Shown here: piece by piece, positions 1 to 10,400 of the stretch
Position numbering within the stretch: position 1 is the stretch's first letter
Layout of the letters: every line of letters starts with the position of its first letter
Source of the DNA: Rhodospirillales bacterium
GTDB taxonomy: Bacteria; Pseudomonadota; Alphaproteobacteria; BOG-932; Roseiterribacteraceae
Direction: 5' to 3'
Length of the DNA: 64,000 bases
Assembly: GCA_028291345.1 (NCBI GenBank)
Contig: JAQGIF010000126.1
Span: forward strand, 1-64,000
Translations under genes and position numbers: made by a program
The notes under the pieces: generated by a model
Seen by the model: only the letters and a program-made list of their open reading frames with translations
What the model was told of the DNA's origin: nothing
Database searches by the model: none

Positions 1-2
1 TG

Positions 3-743
3 AATGTATTGTCATTGGGCCAGCGCGACCCCGTGCTGGTAGCCAAGCAATGCGCCACCATCGACATGCTATCCGGCGGCCGGTTGCTGCCCGCCTTCGG
101 CGTCGGCAGCGACCGTGCTCCGGAATGGAGCGCGATGAATCTCGACGCCAAGGTGCGGGGCGCGAAGACCGATGAGGCTCTGGAAATCATCCATCGGCTC
201 TGGACCGAGGACAAAGTCGATTTCACGGGCAAGCATTATCGCCTGACCGGCGCCTCGATCTCGCCCAAGCCGTTGCAGTCCGACCTGCCGATGTGGATCG
301 GCGGCTCGTCCCCGGCGGCGATCCGACGCACCGCGCGCTTCGGCACGGGCTGGCAGGGTGGTGCCGAAACGCCCGCCGCGGCGGGGCGTGTCGTCGCCGA
401 AATTCGTGCTGCACTCATCGGGACCGGCCGGACGATCGACGAAGATCATTACGGCGCCGGTTTTCCCTTCCGCCTGGGGCGGGTCGAGGATGTCGCCAGC
501 CTGCCCGCCACGATGGATACATATCGGGGATATCTGGGCATCGATCCGTTCGACTATTTCGCCGTCGGCGACGCGGATGTCATCCTTCGGCGCATCGCCG
601 ACTATGTCGATGCCGGCGTCTCGAAATTCGTGCTGCGGCCTTTAGCCGAAAGCGACGCCGACCTCATGAAACAGACCGAGGCATTGATACGGGATGTGCT
701 GCCGCGGGTGGCGGAGCGCTGGCCCAAGCCGAATGTGGGATAG
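3..743 (+). CDS. LLM class (luciferase-like, F420-dependent type) oxidoreductase, 5' end cut by window edge
   Basis: Frame is open to the window start (N V L S L G Q R D P V...); motifs GGRLLPAFGVGS and KPLQSDLPMWIGGSSPAAIRRTARFGTGWQ are typical of the family. Confidence 0.85.
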   Translation, partial: NVLSLGQRDPVLVAKQCATIDMLSGGRLLPAFGVGSDRAPEWSAMNLDAKVRGAKTDEALEIIHRLWTEDKVDFTGKHYRLTGASISPKPLQSDLPMWIGGSSPAAIRRTARFGTGWQGGAETPAAAGRVVAEIRAALIGTGRTIDEDHYGAGFPFRLGRVEDVASLPATMDTYRGYLGIDPFDYFAVGDADVILRRIADYVDAGVSKFVLRPLAESDADLMKQTEALIRDVLPRVAERWPKPNVG

Positions 744-747
744 GCTG

Positions 748-1326
748 CTAACGTGGACAGAACAGGCGTTGAAGGTCGAGCAAGCCGCTCAGCGCATGCA
801 GCTTTCTCTCCGGGTTCAACTCGCTGCCATAGAAGACGGCGATCGTTGCAATGACGCCGATCAGCAAGAAAGCGGTCTGCCGTCTTTTAACCGGCACGCG
901 CAGATAGCCAATGCTGAATGTCGTCAAGGCGACAGCGCCAATCGCGAAGCCGACCACGGTTTCAAGCGTGGTGTGCATCTCGAGCGCCACCCGTGACCTG
1001 GCGATCCCGACAACGAGGCTAACCGCCGCAAGTATGACTGCCGCCTTTCGCCTATTTGAGCGTAGCTCGGCCGCGATGATGACTGCCAAGCCGCCATAGA
1101 TCACCAGGCTAAACCCCGTATGGCCGCTGGGGCTCATGATGTCGGCAGCGGGCGGGCAGGCAAAGAACAGTATCTTGAGCCCACCCATGACGCCGCCGAG
1201 AAAAAGCAGGGCTCCTCCCCACCATATCGCCATCGCGAAAGGACGTGTCGCCAGCAGCCAGACCAGCACCACCATGGACAAGGGCAGCAAGACCGCGGAG
1301 TCGCCGAAGTCGGTCAGGAATTTCAT
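748..1326 (-). CDS. PAP2-family phosphatase, membrane protein
   Basis: Internal start MKFLTDFGDSAVLLPLS; SPSGHTGFSLVIYGG and later ARSRVALEMHTTLETVVGFAIG resemble PAP2 motifs; hydrophobic segments. Confidence 0.75.
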   Translation of the reverse strand: MKFLTDFGDSAVLLPLSMVVLVWLLATRPFAMAIWWGGALLFLGGVMGGLKILFFACPPAADIMSPSGHTGFSLVIYGGLAVIIAAELRSNRRKAAVILAAVSLVVGIARSRVALEMHTTLETVVGFAIGAVALTTFSIGYLRVPVKRRQTAFLLIGVIATIAVFYGSELNPERKLHALSGLLDLQRLFCPR

Positions 1327-1369
1327 TCTGGGTTGGGTATTCCGGCAGTGGCGGGTTGCAGTGCTGCAA

Positions 1370-1978
1370 TCACTTCGATTGTGGCTTCCGGAAGGACAAG
1401 GCGAGCCTCGCGACATATAAAAACACAACGAGTGCGACGACGATCTTAGTGCCCGGCTCCATATATTTGGCGACCAGCTCGTAATTCTGTCCCAAGCGAT
1501 AGCCGGCATAGGCTAGGCCGCCCATCCACAGCGTCGTGCCGGCGAGCGAATAGGCCAGGAATTTGGCCAGCGGCAACTCGGCAATGCCGGCGGGCAGGGA
1601 GATGATTGCGCGGATGGCGGGAATCATCCGCCCGAAAAAAACCGACGCCGCGCCGAAACGTGCGAACCAGCCGAACACCCGCCGCACTTCGGATGGGGTA
1701 ACGGTCAGCCAGCGGCCGTAGCGCGCCGCCAGCGCTTCAATGCGCTTTTCGCCCAGCAGCCGCCCGGCATAATACCAGGGCATCTGGCCGACCATGGAAC
1801 CCAGAACCGCGGCGGCGATCACGCCGGCGATATTCAATTCGCCACGCGCTGCTGCATAGCCACAAAACGGTGCGACGACTTCGCTCGGCAACGGCGGGAA
1901 GATGTTTTCGATGAACAGCAGCAGGAACACGCCGAAATAACCCAGCGTGTCGATCAGATGCTGGAAGAAATCTATCAT
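1370..1978 (-). CDS. DedA family (SNARE-associated) membrane protein
   Basis: MIDFFQHLIDTLGYFGVFLLLFIENIFPPLPSEVVAPFCGYAAARGELN; FGRMIPAIRAIISLPAGIAELP is a DedA signature. Confidence 0.9.
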   Translation of the reverse strand: MIDFFQHLIDTLGYFGVFLLLFIENIFPPLPSEVVAPFCGYAAARGELNIAGVIAAAVLGSMVGQMPWYYAGRLLGEKRIEALAARYGRWLTVTPSEVRRVFGWFARFGAASVFFGRMIPAIRAIISLPAGIAELPLAKFLAYSLAGTTLWMGGLAYAGYRLGQNYELVAKYMEPGTKIVVALVVFLYVARLALSFRKPQSK

Positions 1979-1991
1979 GATGTTTGGCCGA

Positions 1992-3053
1992 TCACGCGTT
2001 GGCGCCGGTTTCGGCGGGTACGCCCTTGGTGGTCGAATATTCGAAATGCAGCGCCTCGCCTGGCCGGGCGACCGCAAAGGCGGCGTGCGCTGCGGTCGCC
2101 GCCTCGGCAAAGCCGCTGAGGATCAGCTTCAGCTTGCCCGGATAGGTCGCGATGTCGCCGATGGCGAAAACGCCAGGTAAGGACGTGGCCATGGTCGAGG
2201 GTTCGACCGCGACGTGGAAACCATTGATATCCAAGCCCCATTCGGCGATCGGACCCAATTCCATCGCCAATCCGAAAAAGGCCAGCAGCCGGTCGGCCTC
2301 CAGGAGCTTCTCCTCGCCTTCCATCGTCGCGACCCTGACGCCATTCAGCATGCCGCCCTCGCCGTGCAAGCCGGACAGCTGATAGGGAATGACCATCTCG
2401 ATCTTCCCCTCGGCGGTCAGCTTTCGCATCTTTTGTACGCTTTGGGGCGCGGCGCGGAACTTGTCGCGGCGATGGACGACCATGACATGCGCAGCGATGT
2501 CGGCCAGCGACACCGCCCAATCGACAGCGCTGTCGCCGCCGCCGGCGATGACCACTCGTTTTCCGGCAAAATCCTGGCGCTTTTTAACTAGATAAAAGAC
2601 CGACCGGTTTTCATATTGTTCCAGCCCATCCAGCGGCGGCCGGTTGGGACCGAATGCGCCCGAACCGCCGGCGATGATCACGGCGCGGCAGGCGATCGCC
2701 GTCCCGTTTGAGGTTTCGACGATATAACTGCCGTCGGTGCGCGTCAGCCGCACGACCTGCTGTCCCAGATGATAGGTCGGCGAGAAGGGCGCCGCCTGTT
2801 CGGCGAGCCGCTCGATCAGTTCCGATGCTCCGATCTGGGGATAGGCCGGAATATCGAAAATCGGTTTTTCGGGATACAGCGCGATGCATTGTCCGCCGAC
2901 CGCGTCCAGTGCGTCGACGACATGACAATCGAGCTTCAGCATGCCGCATTCGAACACCGCGAACAGCCCGACCGGTCCGGCGCCGATGATGACGACATCG
3001 GTTCGGGGCGCGGCGCCCGGGCTGCTGCGGAGTGTTGCTGTGGTTTCAGACAT
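1992..3053 (-). CDS. NAD(P)/FAD-dependent oxidoreductase, thioredoxin reductase-like ferredoxin-NADP reductase
   Basis: DVVIIGAGPVGLFAVFECGMLKL, VGGQCIALYPEKPIFDIPAYP, VVIAGGGDSAVDWA, GVFAIGDIATYPGKLKLILSGFAEAA. Confidence 0.9.
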   Translation of the reverse strand: MSETTATLRSSPGAAPRTDVVIIGAGPVGLFAVFECGMLKLDCHVVDALDAVGGQCIALYPEKPIFDIPAYPQIGASELIERLAEQAAPFSPTYHLGQQVVRLTRTDGSYIVETSNGTAIACRAVIIAGGSGAFGPNRPPLDGLEQYENRSVFYLVKKRQDFAGKRVVIAGGGDSAVDWAVSLADIAAHVMVVHRRDKFRAAPQSVQKMRKLTAEGKIEMVIPYQLSGLHGEGGMLNGVRVATMEGEEKLLEADRLLAFFGLAMELGPIAEWGLDINGFHVAVEPSTMATSLPGVFAIGDIATYPGKLKLILSGFAEAATAAHAAFAVARPGEALHFEYSTTKGVPAETGANA

Positions 3054-3133
3054 GGCGGGAAGCGGCCTTTCGAAGCGATTGCCAGTTAATGTCCCATTGC
3101 GGCAGGCGGTTCAACCCCGGCATAAGGTCGCTC

Positions 3134-3634
3134 ATGGATGCGTTCCCTCCCATCGATCTGCCCGACGAGGCTGCGACAGCCGATTTGGCTCGCCGTGTTG
3201 GCGCGTTTCTCAAGGCTGGGGATGTCGTTGCGTTGCGCGGCGATCTCGGTGCGGGCAAGACAGCTTTCGCTCGCACATTGATCCGCGCGCTGATCGGTGA
3301 GGAGGGTGCGGGTACCGATGTGCCGAGCCCAACATTCACTTTGGTACAGACCTATGAAACGCCTGGCGGGCCTATCCACCATTTCGATCTGTACCGGATC
3401 GTGTCGCCCGACGAGCTCACTGAGATCGGCTGGGACGAGGCGCTGACCGGTGGGATCGTTTTGGTCGAATGGCCCGAGCGGGCGGGAGCTTTGCTGCCGG
3501 CTGCCAGGCTCGACCTCACACTGGAATTCGGCGCGGCGGCGGGCACGCGCCACGCGCTATTGCAGCCTAGTGCGGAGTGGATCGATAACCATGCCGGTTT
3601 CGCGGCTTTACAGCGCGGGCCGCAGGGAGAATAG
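3134..3634 (+). CDS. tsaE: tRNA threonylcarbamoyladenosine biosynthesis ATPase TsaE
   Basis: GDVVALRGDLGAGKTAFARTLIRAL, VPSPTFTLVQTYETPGGPIHHFDLYRI, VLVEWPERAGALLP; ATG at 3134. Confidence 0.93.
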   Translation: MDAFPPIDLPDEAATADLARRVGAFLKAGDVVALRGDLGAGKTAFARTLIRALIGEEGAGTDVPSPTFTLVQTYETPGGPIHHFDLYRIVSPDELTEIGWDEALTGGIVLVEWPERAGALLPAARLDLTLEFGAAAGTRHALLQPSAEWIDNHAGFAALQRGPQGE

Positions 3635-3665
3635 TCCCGCCGCATCCAGGATCCGGTTTAACGCA

Positions 3666-4490
3666 ATGACACAACCACAAGCCGCAGCGGCGACGTCTGC
3701 CTTCCTCTTCAACACACGTCCGAAGGCCGTGGCTGAGGCCGTGCCCAGGCCCGTGCCAAGTGCCGCGCCCAAGGCCGCGATGGTGCTGGCGGCCGGCCTG
3801 GGCGAGCGCATGCGTCCGCTCACACTCGAGAAACCAAAACCGTTGCTCGAAGTCGGGGGCAAATCACTGATCGACTGGACGCTCGATCGTTTCGCGGCGG
3901 CGGGTATCACCGATGTCGTCGTCAACTCCCATTACAAGGCTCCGATGCTCGAGCAGCATCTGGAGGGAAGGACCGATCTCTCCATCACGATCTCGCGCGA
4001 GACCGATCGGCTGGAAACCGGCGGTGGCGTCGCCAAGGCCTTGCCGCATTTTGGCGGCGCGGCCTTCTATGTCGCCAATTCCGACAGTGTCTGGCTCGAT
4101 GGTCCAACGCCGGCCCTCGACCGGTTGGCGGTCGCCTGGGATCCGACATGTATGGATGCGTTGCTGCTGCTGATGTCCGCGCCGCGCAGCGAGCTTTATG
4201 AGGGGCCGGGCGATTTCATGATGGATGCCGCGGGGCACCTGACCTTTCGGCCCGAGCGCCGGGTCGCGCCCTATGTCTATGCCGGCCTTCATATCTGCGC
4301 TCCCCGCCTGTTTGACGGCGCGCCGGACGGATCGTTCCGCCTGACCCGGCAGTGGCGGCAAGCCGAAGCCGGGGGGCGCCTGTTCGGTCTGGTGCATGAC
4401 GGCGCCTGGTTCCATGTCGGGACCCCGGAAGCGCTGGAGGCGGCGGACCTTCAACTCGATCCACGGAACGCACGCTGGCTCGAAAGATGA
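3666..4490 (+). CDS. murU: Nucleotidyltransferase, MurU-like (N-acetylmuramate-1-phosphate uridylyltransferase)
   Basis: AAMVLAAGLGERMRPLTLEKPKPLLEVGGKSLIDWTLDRFAAAGITDVVVNSHY; ATG at 3666. Confidence 0.8.
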   Translation: MTQPQAAAATSAFLFNTRPKAVAEAVPRPVPSAAPKAAMVLAAGLGERMRPLTLEKPKPLLEVGGKSLIDWTLDRFAAAGITDVVVNSHYKAPMLEQHLEGRTDLSITISRETDRLETGGGVAKALPHFGGAAFYVANSDSVWLDGPTPALDRLAVAWDPTCMDALLLLMSAPRSELYEGPGDFMMDAAGHLTFRPERRVAPYVYAGLHICAPRLFDGAPDGSFRLTRQWRQAEAGGRLFGLVHDGAWFHVGTPEALEAADLQLDPRNARWLER

Positions 4491-4508
4491 TCCCGGCAAC
4501 GGTGACCT

Positions 4509-7472
4509 ATGGCGGCTGACCAGCCGCGAGTCTATTCCATTCCGGCGGGCGTCGCCTTCGCCGACTCCCTGGCGCGCGGGTTGAAGGATCGCGCCGGCGA
4601 CGATCCGCTGTCGCTCGCCGCGATGACGGTTCTGCTCCCGACCCGCCGCGCGGTGCGGGCGCTGACCGACGCGTTTCTGCGCGTCACAGAGGGGCGGGCG
4701 CTGCTGCTGCCCAGGCTCCTTGCGCTGGCCGATCTCGACGGCGATCAGGACGCGTTGGGGGCGGGCGATATTCCAGCAGCCATCGACCCGCTGCAGCGCC
4801 GCCTGATCCTGGCCCGGCTCGTCATGTCGCGGGGCGGCGAATTTTCGGTCGCGCCGGACCAGGCGCTGCGGCTGGCCGAACCTCTGGCCGACCTGATCGA
4901 CGAGGTCGAAACAGAACAGGTTGACTTCGGCAAGCTTTCCGAGCTCGCGCCCGAAACCTTCGCGAGCCATTGGCAGGCGACGATCGAGTTCCTGCGGATC
5001 ATCACCGCTCACTGGCCGGCGATCCTCGAGCAGCAGGGCGTCGTCGATCCCGCCCGCCGCCGCGTACTGGCGCTGACCATGCGTGCGGCGCGCTGGCGCG
5101 CGCATCCACCCGAAAACCCAGTGATCGCCGCGGGCTTCATCGCCGCCGACCCGGCGCTCACCGATTTGATAGAGGTCGTTTCACGCCTGCCTGTCGGTTT
5201 TGTCGTTTTGCCCGGTCTCGATCTGCACCTGGACCATGAGGGGTGGGACGCAGTTGCGGCGACTCATCCGCAATGGGGCATGAAGCACCTGTTGGACCGG
5301 ATCGGCGTCGATCGCCAGTCTGTGCTGCTATGGCCGGCGGTCCCTGAAAAAGAGGTCACTGCGGCTTTGCCGAGGACGCGCCTGCTCAGCGAAGCGCTGC
5401 GGCCCGCCGAAACTACGGCGCAATGGCGGACCGGACCGCCGATCAATTCCGAGGCATGCGCCGGGATTGCGCGCATCGATTGCGAAACGATCGGCGAAGA
5501 GGCGGCGGTCATTGCGCTGGCGATGCGCGAGGCACTGGAGACGCCGTCGCGAACCGCTGCGCTGGTAACGCCCGATCGCAACCTTGCGCGGCGGGTTGCA
5601 GCGGCGCTGGGGCGGTGGGACATCGAGGTCGACGATTCGGCCGGCCAGCCGCTTGGCGAGACACCAGTGGGTGTATGGCTGCGCCTGGTGGCGGAGGCGG
5701 CGGTCGCCGATTTTTCGCCGCGCCTGCTGCTCGCAATGTTGAAACATCCGTTTGCTGCGGGCGGTCTGCCGCCTGAAACAATGCGACGGAATATTCGCAC
5801 ATTGGAGCGGCTCGTGCTGCGCGGTCCGCGTCCGGGCCCGGGTTTCGAGGGCATCCAGAATGCGCTGGCCGAGGTTCCGCTATCCAGCTTCGACGGCGAC
5901 GCCGCTGTGAAACAGGGTTTACTGGCCTGGCTCGGCGACCTGTCACAGCGGCTCGCTCCGTTTCTGGATGTCGTCAAAGCGGGCTCCGGCAGTCTTGCCG
6001 ATCTGCTGATGCGCCATGCTGAGGCGGCGGAGGCATTGGCTGATACCCCAGGCGAGGCGGGCGGTCTCAGGCTTTGGCGTGGCCAGGACGGTGAGGCGGC
6101 AGCCGATCTTTTCGCCCGACTTGAGGGACCATCGGGTTTCGACCTGCCAGCCATTCCTGCTGACCGTTATCCGGCTGTACTGTCCGCCCTGATGGCAGGG
6201 GTTACCGTTCGGCCGCTTTACGGTGCCCATCCCAGGCTGGCGATTTGGGGCTTGATCGAGGCGCGGCTCCAGCGTGCGGACCTCATGATTCTCGGTGGAT
6301 TGAATGAAGGCAGTTGGCCGCCTTTGCCCGGTGACGAGCCATGGATGTCACGGCCGATGCGAGCACGCTTCGGGCTGCCCCCTCTGGAAGAAAGCGTGGG
6401 CGCGGCGGCACAGGATTTCGCGCTCGCCGCCGCCGGGCGTGAGGTGCTGTTGACCCGTGCGCAGCGCGTCGACGGGGCACCCACGGTCCCGGCACGCTTT
6501 CTGTCGCGGCTCGAAACACTCCTCAAAGGGTCAGGGTTGTCGCTGCCCAATGATATGGCGGCATCCTGGCGCAACTGGGCGGAGGCACTCGACAAGCCCG
6601 ACACCTTCGCGCCATGGCCCCGTCCCGAGCCGCGACCGCCGCTTTCGGCCCGGCCGCGCAAATTGTCGGTTACGGCGATCGAGATGTGGATGCGTGATCC
6701 CTACGCGCTTTATGCAAAGCGGATTTTGAAACTGAATCCGCTCGATCCACTTGATGCCGATCCCGGCGCCGCGGAACGTGGGCAGATCATTCATCATGCG
6801 CTGGACATGTTTGTCAGACGCCACCCCGATCTCTTGCCCGCCGATGCGCTGGGCGCATTGCTGGCGGCGGGGCGGGAAGCGTTCGGCGAGGTGCTGGGGC
6901 ATCCGTCCGTGGCGGCTTTCTGGTGGCCCCGATTCGAGCGGGTCGCCGCTTGGTTCGTCGAATTCGAACGTGCGCGCCGACAGGACGGCACGCGGCCGCT
7001 CGCGACGGAGGTCAGCGGCTGGATCGATATCGAGACCGCGCGCGCACCGTTCCGGCTGACCGCGAAGGCGGATCGAATCGATCGCCTTGCCGACGGGCGC
7101 TTGGCGATCATCGACTATAAGACCGGCCGGCCGGCCGAAGTCCGTAATGTCAGGCGGGGACTGGCACCGCAACTGCCGCTCGAGGCATTGATCGCCGACC
7201 ACGGCGGGTTTGCCGACGTGCCGATGGGCGAGACGGCGGAGCTCGCCTATCTGCGTCTAGGCGGCGGCAACCCGCCCGGTGCCTTTATGCCGGCCTTAGG
7301 GAGGGATGCACCGGATGAGGCCATCGCCGACGCTTGGGTCGGCTTGATCAAGCTGATCGACGCGTTCGACGATCCATCGACGGCCTATTCCGCCTGGACG
7401 CGCCCGGAATTCGCCTTTCCCGGTGATTACGACCACCTGTCCCGTCTCGACGAATGGGCGGCGGGATCGTGA
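4509..7472 (+). CDS. addB: Double-strand break repair protein AddB
   Basis: 987 aa; RADLMILGGLNEGSWPPLPGDEPWMSRPMRARFGLPPLEESVGAAAQDF; C-terminal PD-(D/E)XK region RIDRLADGRLAIIDYKTG; upstream of addA. Confidence 0.93.
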   Translation: MAADQPRVYSIPAGVAFADSLARGLKDRAGDDPLSLAAMTVLLPTRRAVRALTDAFLRVTEGRALLLPRLLALADLDGDQDALGAGDIPAAIDPLQRRLILARLVMSRGGEFSVAPDQALRLAEPLADLIDEVETEQVDFGKLSELAPETFASHWQATIEFLRIITAHWPAILEQQGVVDPARRRVLALTMRAARWRAHPPENPVIAAGFIAADPALTDLIEVVSRLPVGFVVLPGLDLHLDHEGWDAVAATHPQWGMKHLLDRIGVDRQSVLLWPAVPEKEVTAALPRTRLLSEALRPAETTAQWRTGPPINSEACAGIARIDCETIGEEAAVIALAMREALETPSRTAALVTPDRNLARRVAAALGRWDIEVDDSAGQPLGETPVGVWLRLVAEAAVADFSPRLLLAMLKHPFAAGGLPPETMRRNIRTLERLVLRGPRPGPGFEGIQNALAEVPLSSFDGDAAVKQGLLAWLGDLSQRLAPFLDVVKAGSGSLADLLMRHAEAAEALADTPGEAGGLRLWRGQDGEAAADLFARLEGPSGFDLPAIPADRYPAVLSALMAGVTVRPLYGAHPRLAIWGLIEARLQRADLMILGGLNEGSWPPLPGDEPWMSRPMRARFGLPPLEESVGAAAQDFALAAAGREVLLTRAQRVDGAPTVPARFLSRLETLLKGSGLSLPNDMAASWRNWAEALDKPDTFAPWPRPEPRPPLSARPRKLSVTAIEMWMRDPYALYAKRILKLNPLDPLDADPGAAERGQIIHHALDMFVRRHPDLLPADALGALLAAGREAFGEVLGHPSVAAFWWPRFERVAAWFVEFERARRQDGTRPLATEVSGWIDIETARAPFRLTAKADRIDRLADGRLAIIDYKTGRPAEVRNVRRGLAPQLPLEALIADHGGFADVPMGETAELAYLRLGGGNPPGAFMPALGRDAPDEAIADAWVGLIKLIDAFDDPSTAYSAWTRPEFAFPGDYDHLSRLDEWAAGS

Positions 7473-10400
7473 ACGCAGGCTCACTGATGACCGCCCGCCG
7501 TCGGGCATCAAATCCTCGCGTCAGCGCCTGGGTCGATGCATCGGCGGGCACGGGCAAAACCACCGTGCTGACCGATCGTGTATTGCGGCTTCTGCTCGAC
7601 GGGGCATCCCCTGACCGCATCCTGTGCATCACCTTTACCCGCGCCGCGGCCGCCGAGATGGCGAACCGGATCATAGACCGGCTTGGGCAATGGGCCGTAA
7701 TGGATGATGGCGCGCTCGTCGATCGCCTTTACGAATTGACCGGCGAGCGGCCGAACGCGGATGTGCAGACCCGCGCACGGCAGCTCTTCGCCGCCATCGT
7801 CGATGCACCCGCCGGTTTCCGCATCCAGACCATCCATGCCTTCTGCCAGTCGGTATTGCGCAGATTTCCGCTGGAGGCGGGCCTCGCGCCGCATTTCGAT
7901 CTGCTCGACGATCGCACGGCCGGCGAATTGCTGGCCGAGTCGCGGCAGAGCGTGTTGGCTGATGCCGGGCGAGAGCCGCGCGGACCGCTGGGCCGGGCGC
8001 TCGCGGTACTGGTCGACTATATGGACGAGCGCGGCTTTGCCGCCCTGATCCAGGCGGTGCTGACAGCGCGGCGCAAGCTGACCCGAAGCTTCGAGGCGCA
8101 TGGTGGTGTTGGACTGGTTATTCCCCGCATGCGACGCGGGCTGGGGCTGGAGCCCGGCGAGACCCAGGCGGCGATTCTGGATGAGGCCTGTCGCGACGAA
8201 GCGGTCGATTGCACCGGCCTCCGCCAAGCCTGCGCTGTGTTGGGGAACGGCAGCGCAACCGATCAACGGCGTGCCGAAGGTATCGCTGCCTGGATCGCAG
8301 CCGCCGATCGCTCGGCGCGTTGGACCGACTACATCGCTCAGTTCCTTACGGCCAAGGGCGAGCCGCACGGCACCTATGCCCGCACCAAAGCGCACAAGGC
8401 GATGGCGCACATCTTGGAACCGGAGGCGCTGCGGCTGGTCAAGGTGCTGAACAGGCTGCGCTGTGCAGCGACCGCGACCGCTACCGAAGCGATGCTGGTC
8501 GTTGCCGACGCCATCTTCCGTCACTACGAGGCTCAGAAGTCCGCACGCGCCTTGCTCGACTATGACGATCTGATCGATGTCACGCGCCGCCTGGTCGAAA
8601 GCGACGCAGCCTGGGTGCTCTACAAGCTGGATGGGGGTATCGATCATCTGCTGGTCGATGAGGCGCAGGATACCAATCCGGAGCAATGGGGCATCATACA
8701 GGCTCTGGCGGCGGAGTTCTTCGCGGGCCAGGGCGCATGTGACAACGACCGGACGATCTTCGTCGTCGGCGACGGCAAGCAGTCTATCTATAGCTTTCAG
8801 GGTGCGGACCCGACCGCTCTCGGCCCGATGCGCCGGCACTTTGAGGGGCAACTCGCAAATATCGAAAAGATACTTCAGCCGGTCGACCTCACTCGCTCGT
8901 TTCGTTCGACTGAGCCGGTTCTCAGGTTGGTGGACGGCGTTTTCGCCAACCCGGAGGCAGCGGGGGGTGTTCACGAGGATCCGGACAATCCATTGAAGCA
9001 CGATCTATCGCGCGTCGATGCCCCGGGCCTGGTTGAGCTCTGGCCTGCTTTCGTGCCCGAGGAGATCGAAGAAACCGACGAGCCATGGCCCGTACTCCAA
9101 AGTCTCAGGCCCGGGCGGGATCCAGAGCACGCGCTGGCCGATAGGATTGCCTTGACCATTCAAGGTTGGCTCGACCGGCGTGAAACGCTAGGGAACTCGG
9201 GTGCGCCGATCGGACCCGGCGATATCATGATCCTGGTCCGCCGCCGCACACGCTTCGTCGCGCCGATGGTGCGGGCGCTGAAAGCGCGCGGCGTGCCGGT
9301 CGCGGGCGTCGATCGTCTGGCCTTGACGGAACCGCTCGCGATCCGCGACCTGATGGCGTTGGGCCGCTTCCTGCTGCTGCCCGAGGACGATCTGACCTTG
9401 GCCGCTTTACTCAAATCGCCGCTGATCGGATTGGACGAGGATCGGTTGTTCACCTTGGCGCATGGGCGGCGTGGCACTTTGTGGACTGCGCTCCTCACCG
9501 CGGCGGAAACCGACGCGGTGTCGTTCGAGCCCACGCGCGCCTGGCTGGCCAAATTGTTGGCGGGGGTCGATCTCGCGCGACCCTTCGAGCTTTATGCCGG
9601 TGTACTCGCGGTGCCATGTCCGGGTGATACGCTGGGTAGTGGCCGGCGGGCGCTATGGCGCCGGCTGGGGCCTGACGCGCTCGACCCGCTCGACGAATTT
9701 CTATCTGCCGCACTCGACTATGAGCGGCGTCATGCTCCGACGCTGGAGGGTTTTATCGGTTGGCTGGAAGCAAGCGACGCGGAGATCAAGCGCGAACTGG
9801 CGGGGCGGGGCGACGCGGTCCGAATCGTGACCGTCCACGGAGCGAAGGGGCTCGAGGCCCCAATCGTCTTCATGCCCGACACGATGCAGGTTCCGGCCCC
9901 GAATACCGGCCCGCAGCTTTTGTGGCTGGATATGGATGGGGACGATCGCGCCGTCCCATATTGGTCGCCGCGCGCCGACCTTCGCCCGACGCTCTGCGGG
10001 GCGCTCGGCGCAGCAAACCATGAGGCAGGTTTGCGGGAATACCGCCGCCTGCTCTATGTCGCGCTCACCCGGGCGCGGGACCGTCTTTATATCGCTGGCT
10101 GGCACGGTAAACGTGTGCCTCCGGCTGGTCATTGGTATGGGCTGGTGGATGCCGGAATGCGCGCCTTGAACGCTCTGGAGATCGAGGACGCGGACGGCAC
10201 GCTGCTGCGCATCGACTATGCGGGAACCGGCAAAACGGCCGCTCATGCGGGCGGCTTGCCGGCCGTTACGCGCCTTCCCCTGCCGGAATGGGCGCGGCTG
10301 GCTCCCCGGGCGGAGCCCCGCCCGTTCGTGCCCTTGGCCCCGTCGCGGATCGAGCTTCCAGGCGCGGCTGATCCCGCCGTGCGCTCGCCTGCGACATCGG

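Noticed and set aside
3864-5105. 413-aa minus-strand ORF
   Set aside because: Antisense shadow of murU/addB; Gln/Arg/Gly-rich composition, no motif.
7508-9001. 497-aa minus-strand ORF
   Set aside because: Antisense shadow of addA caused by GC-rich codon bias.
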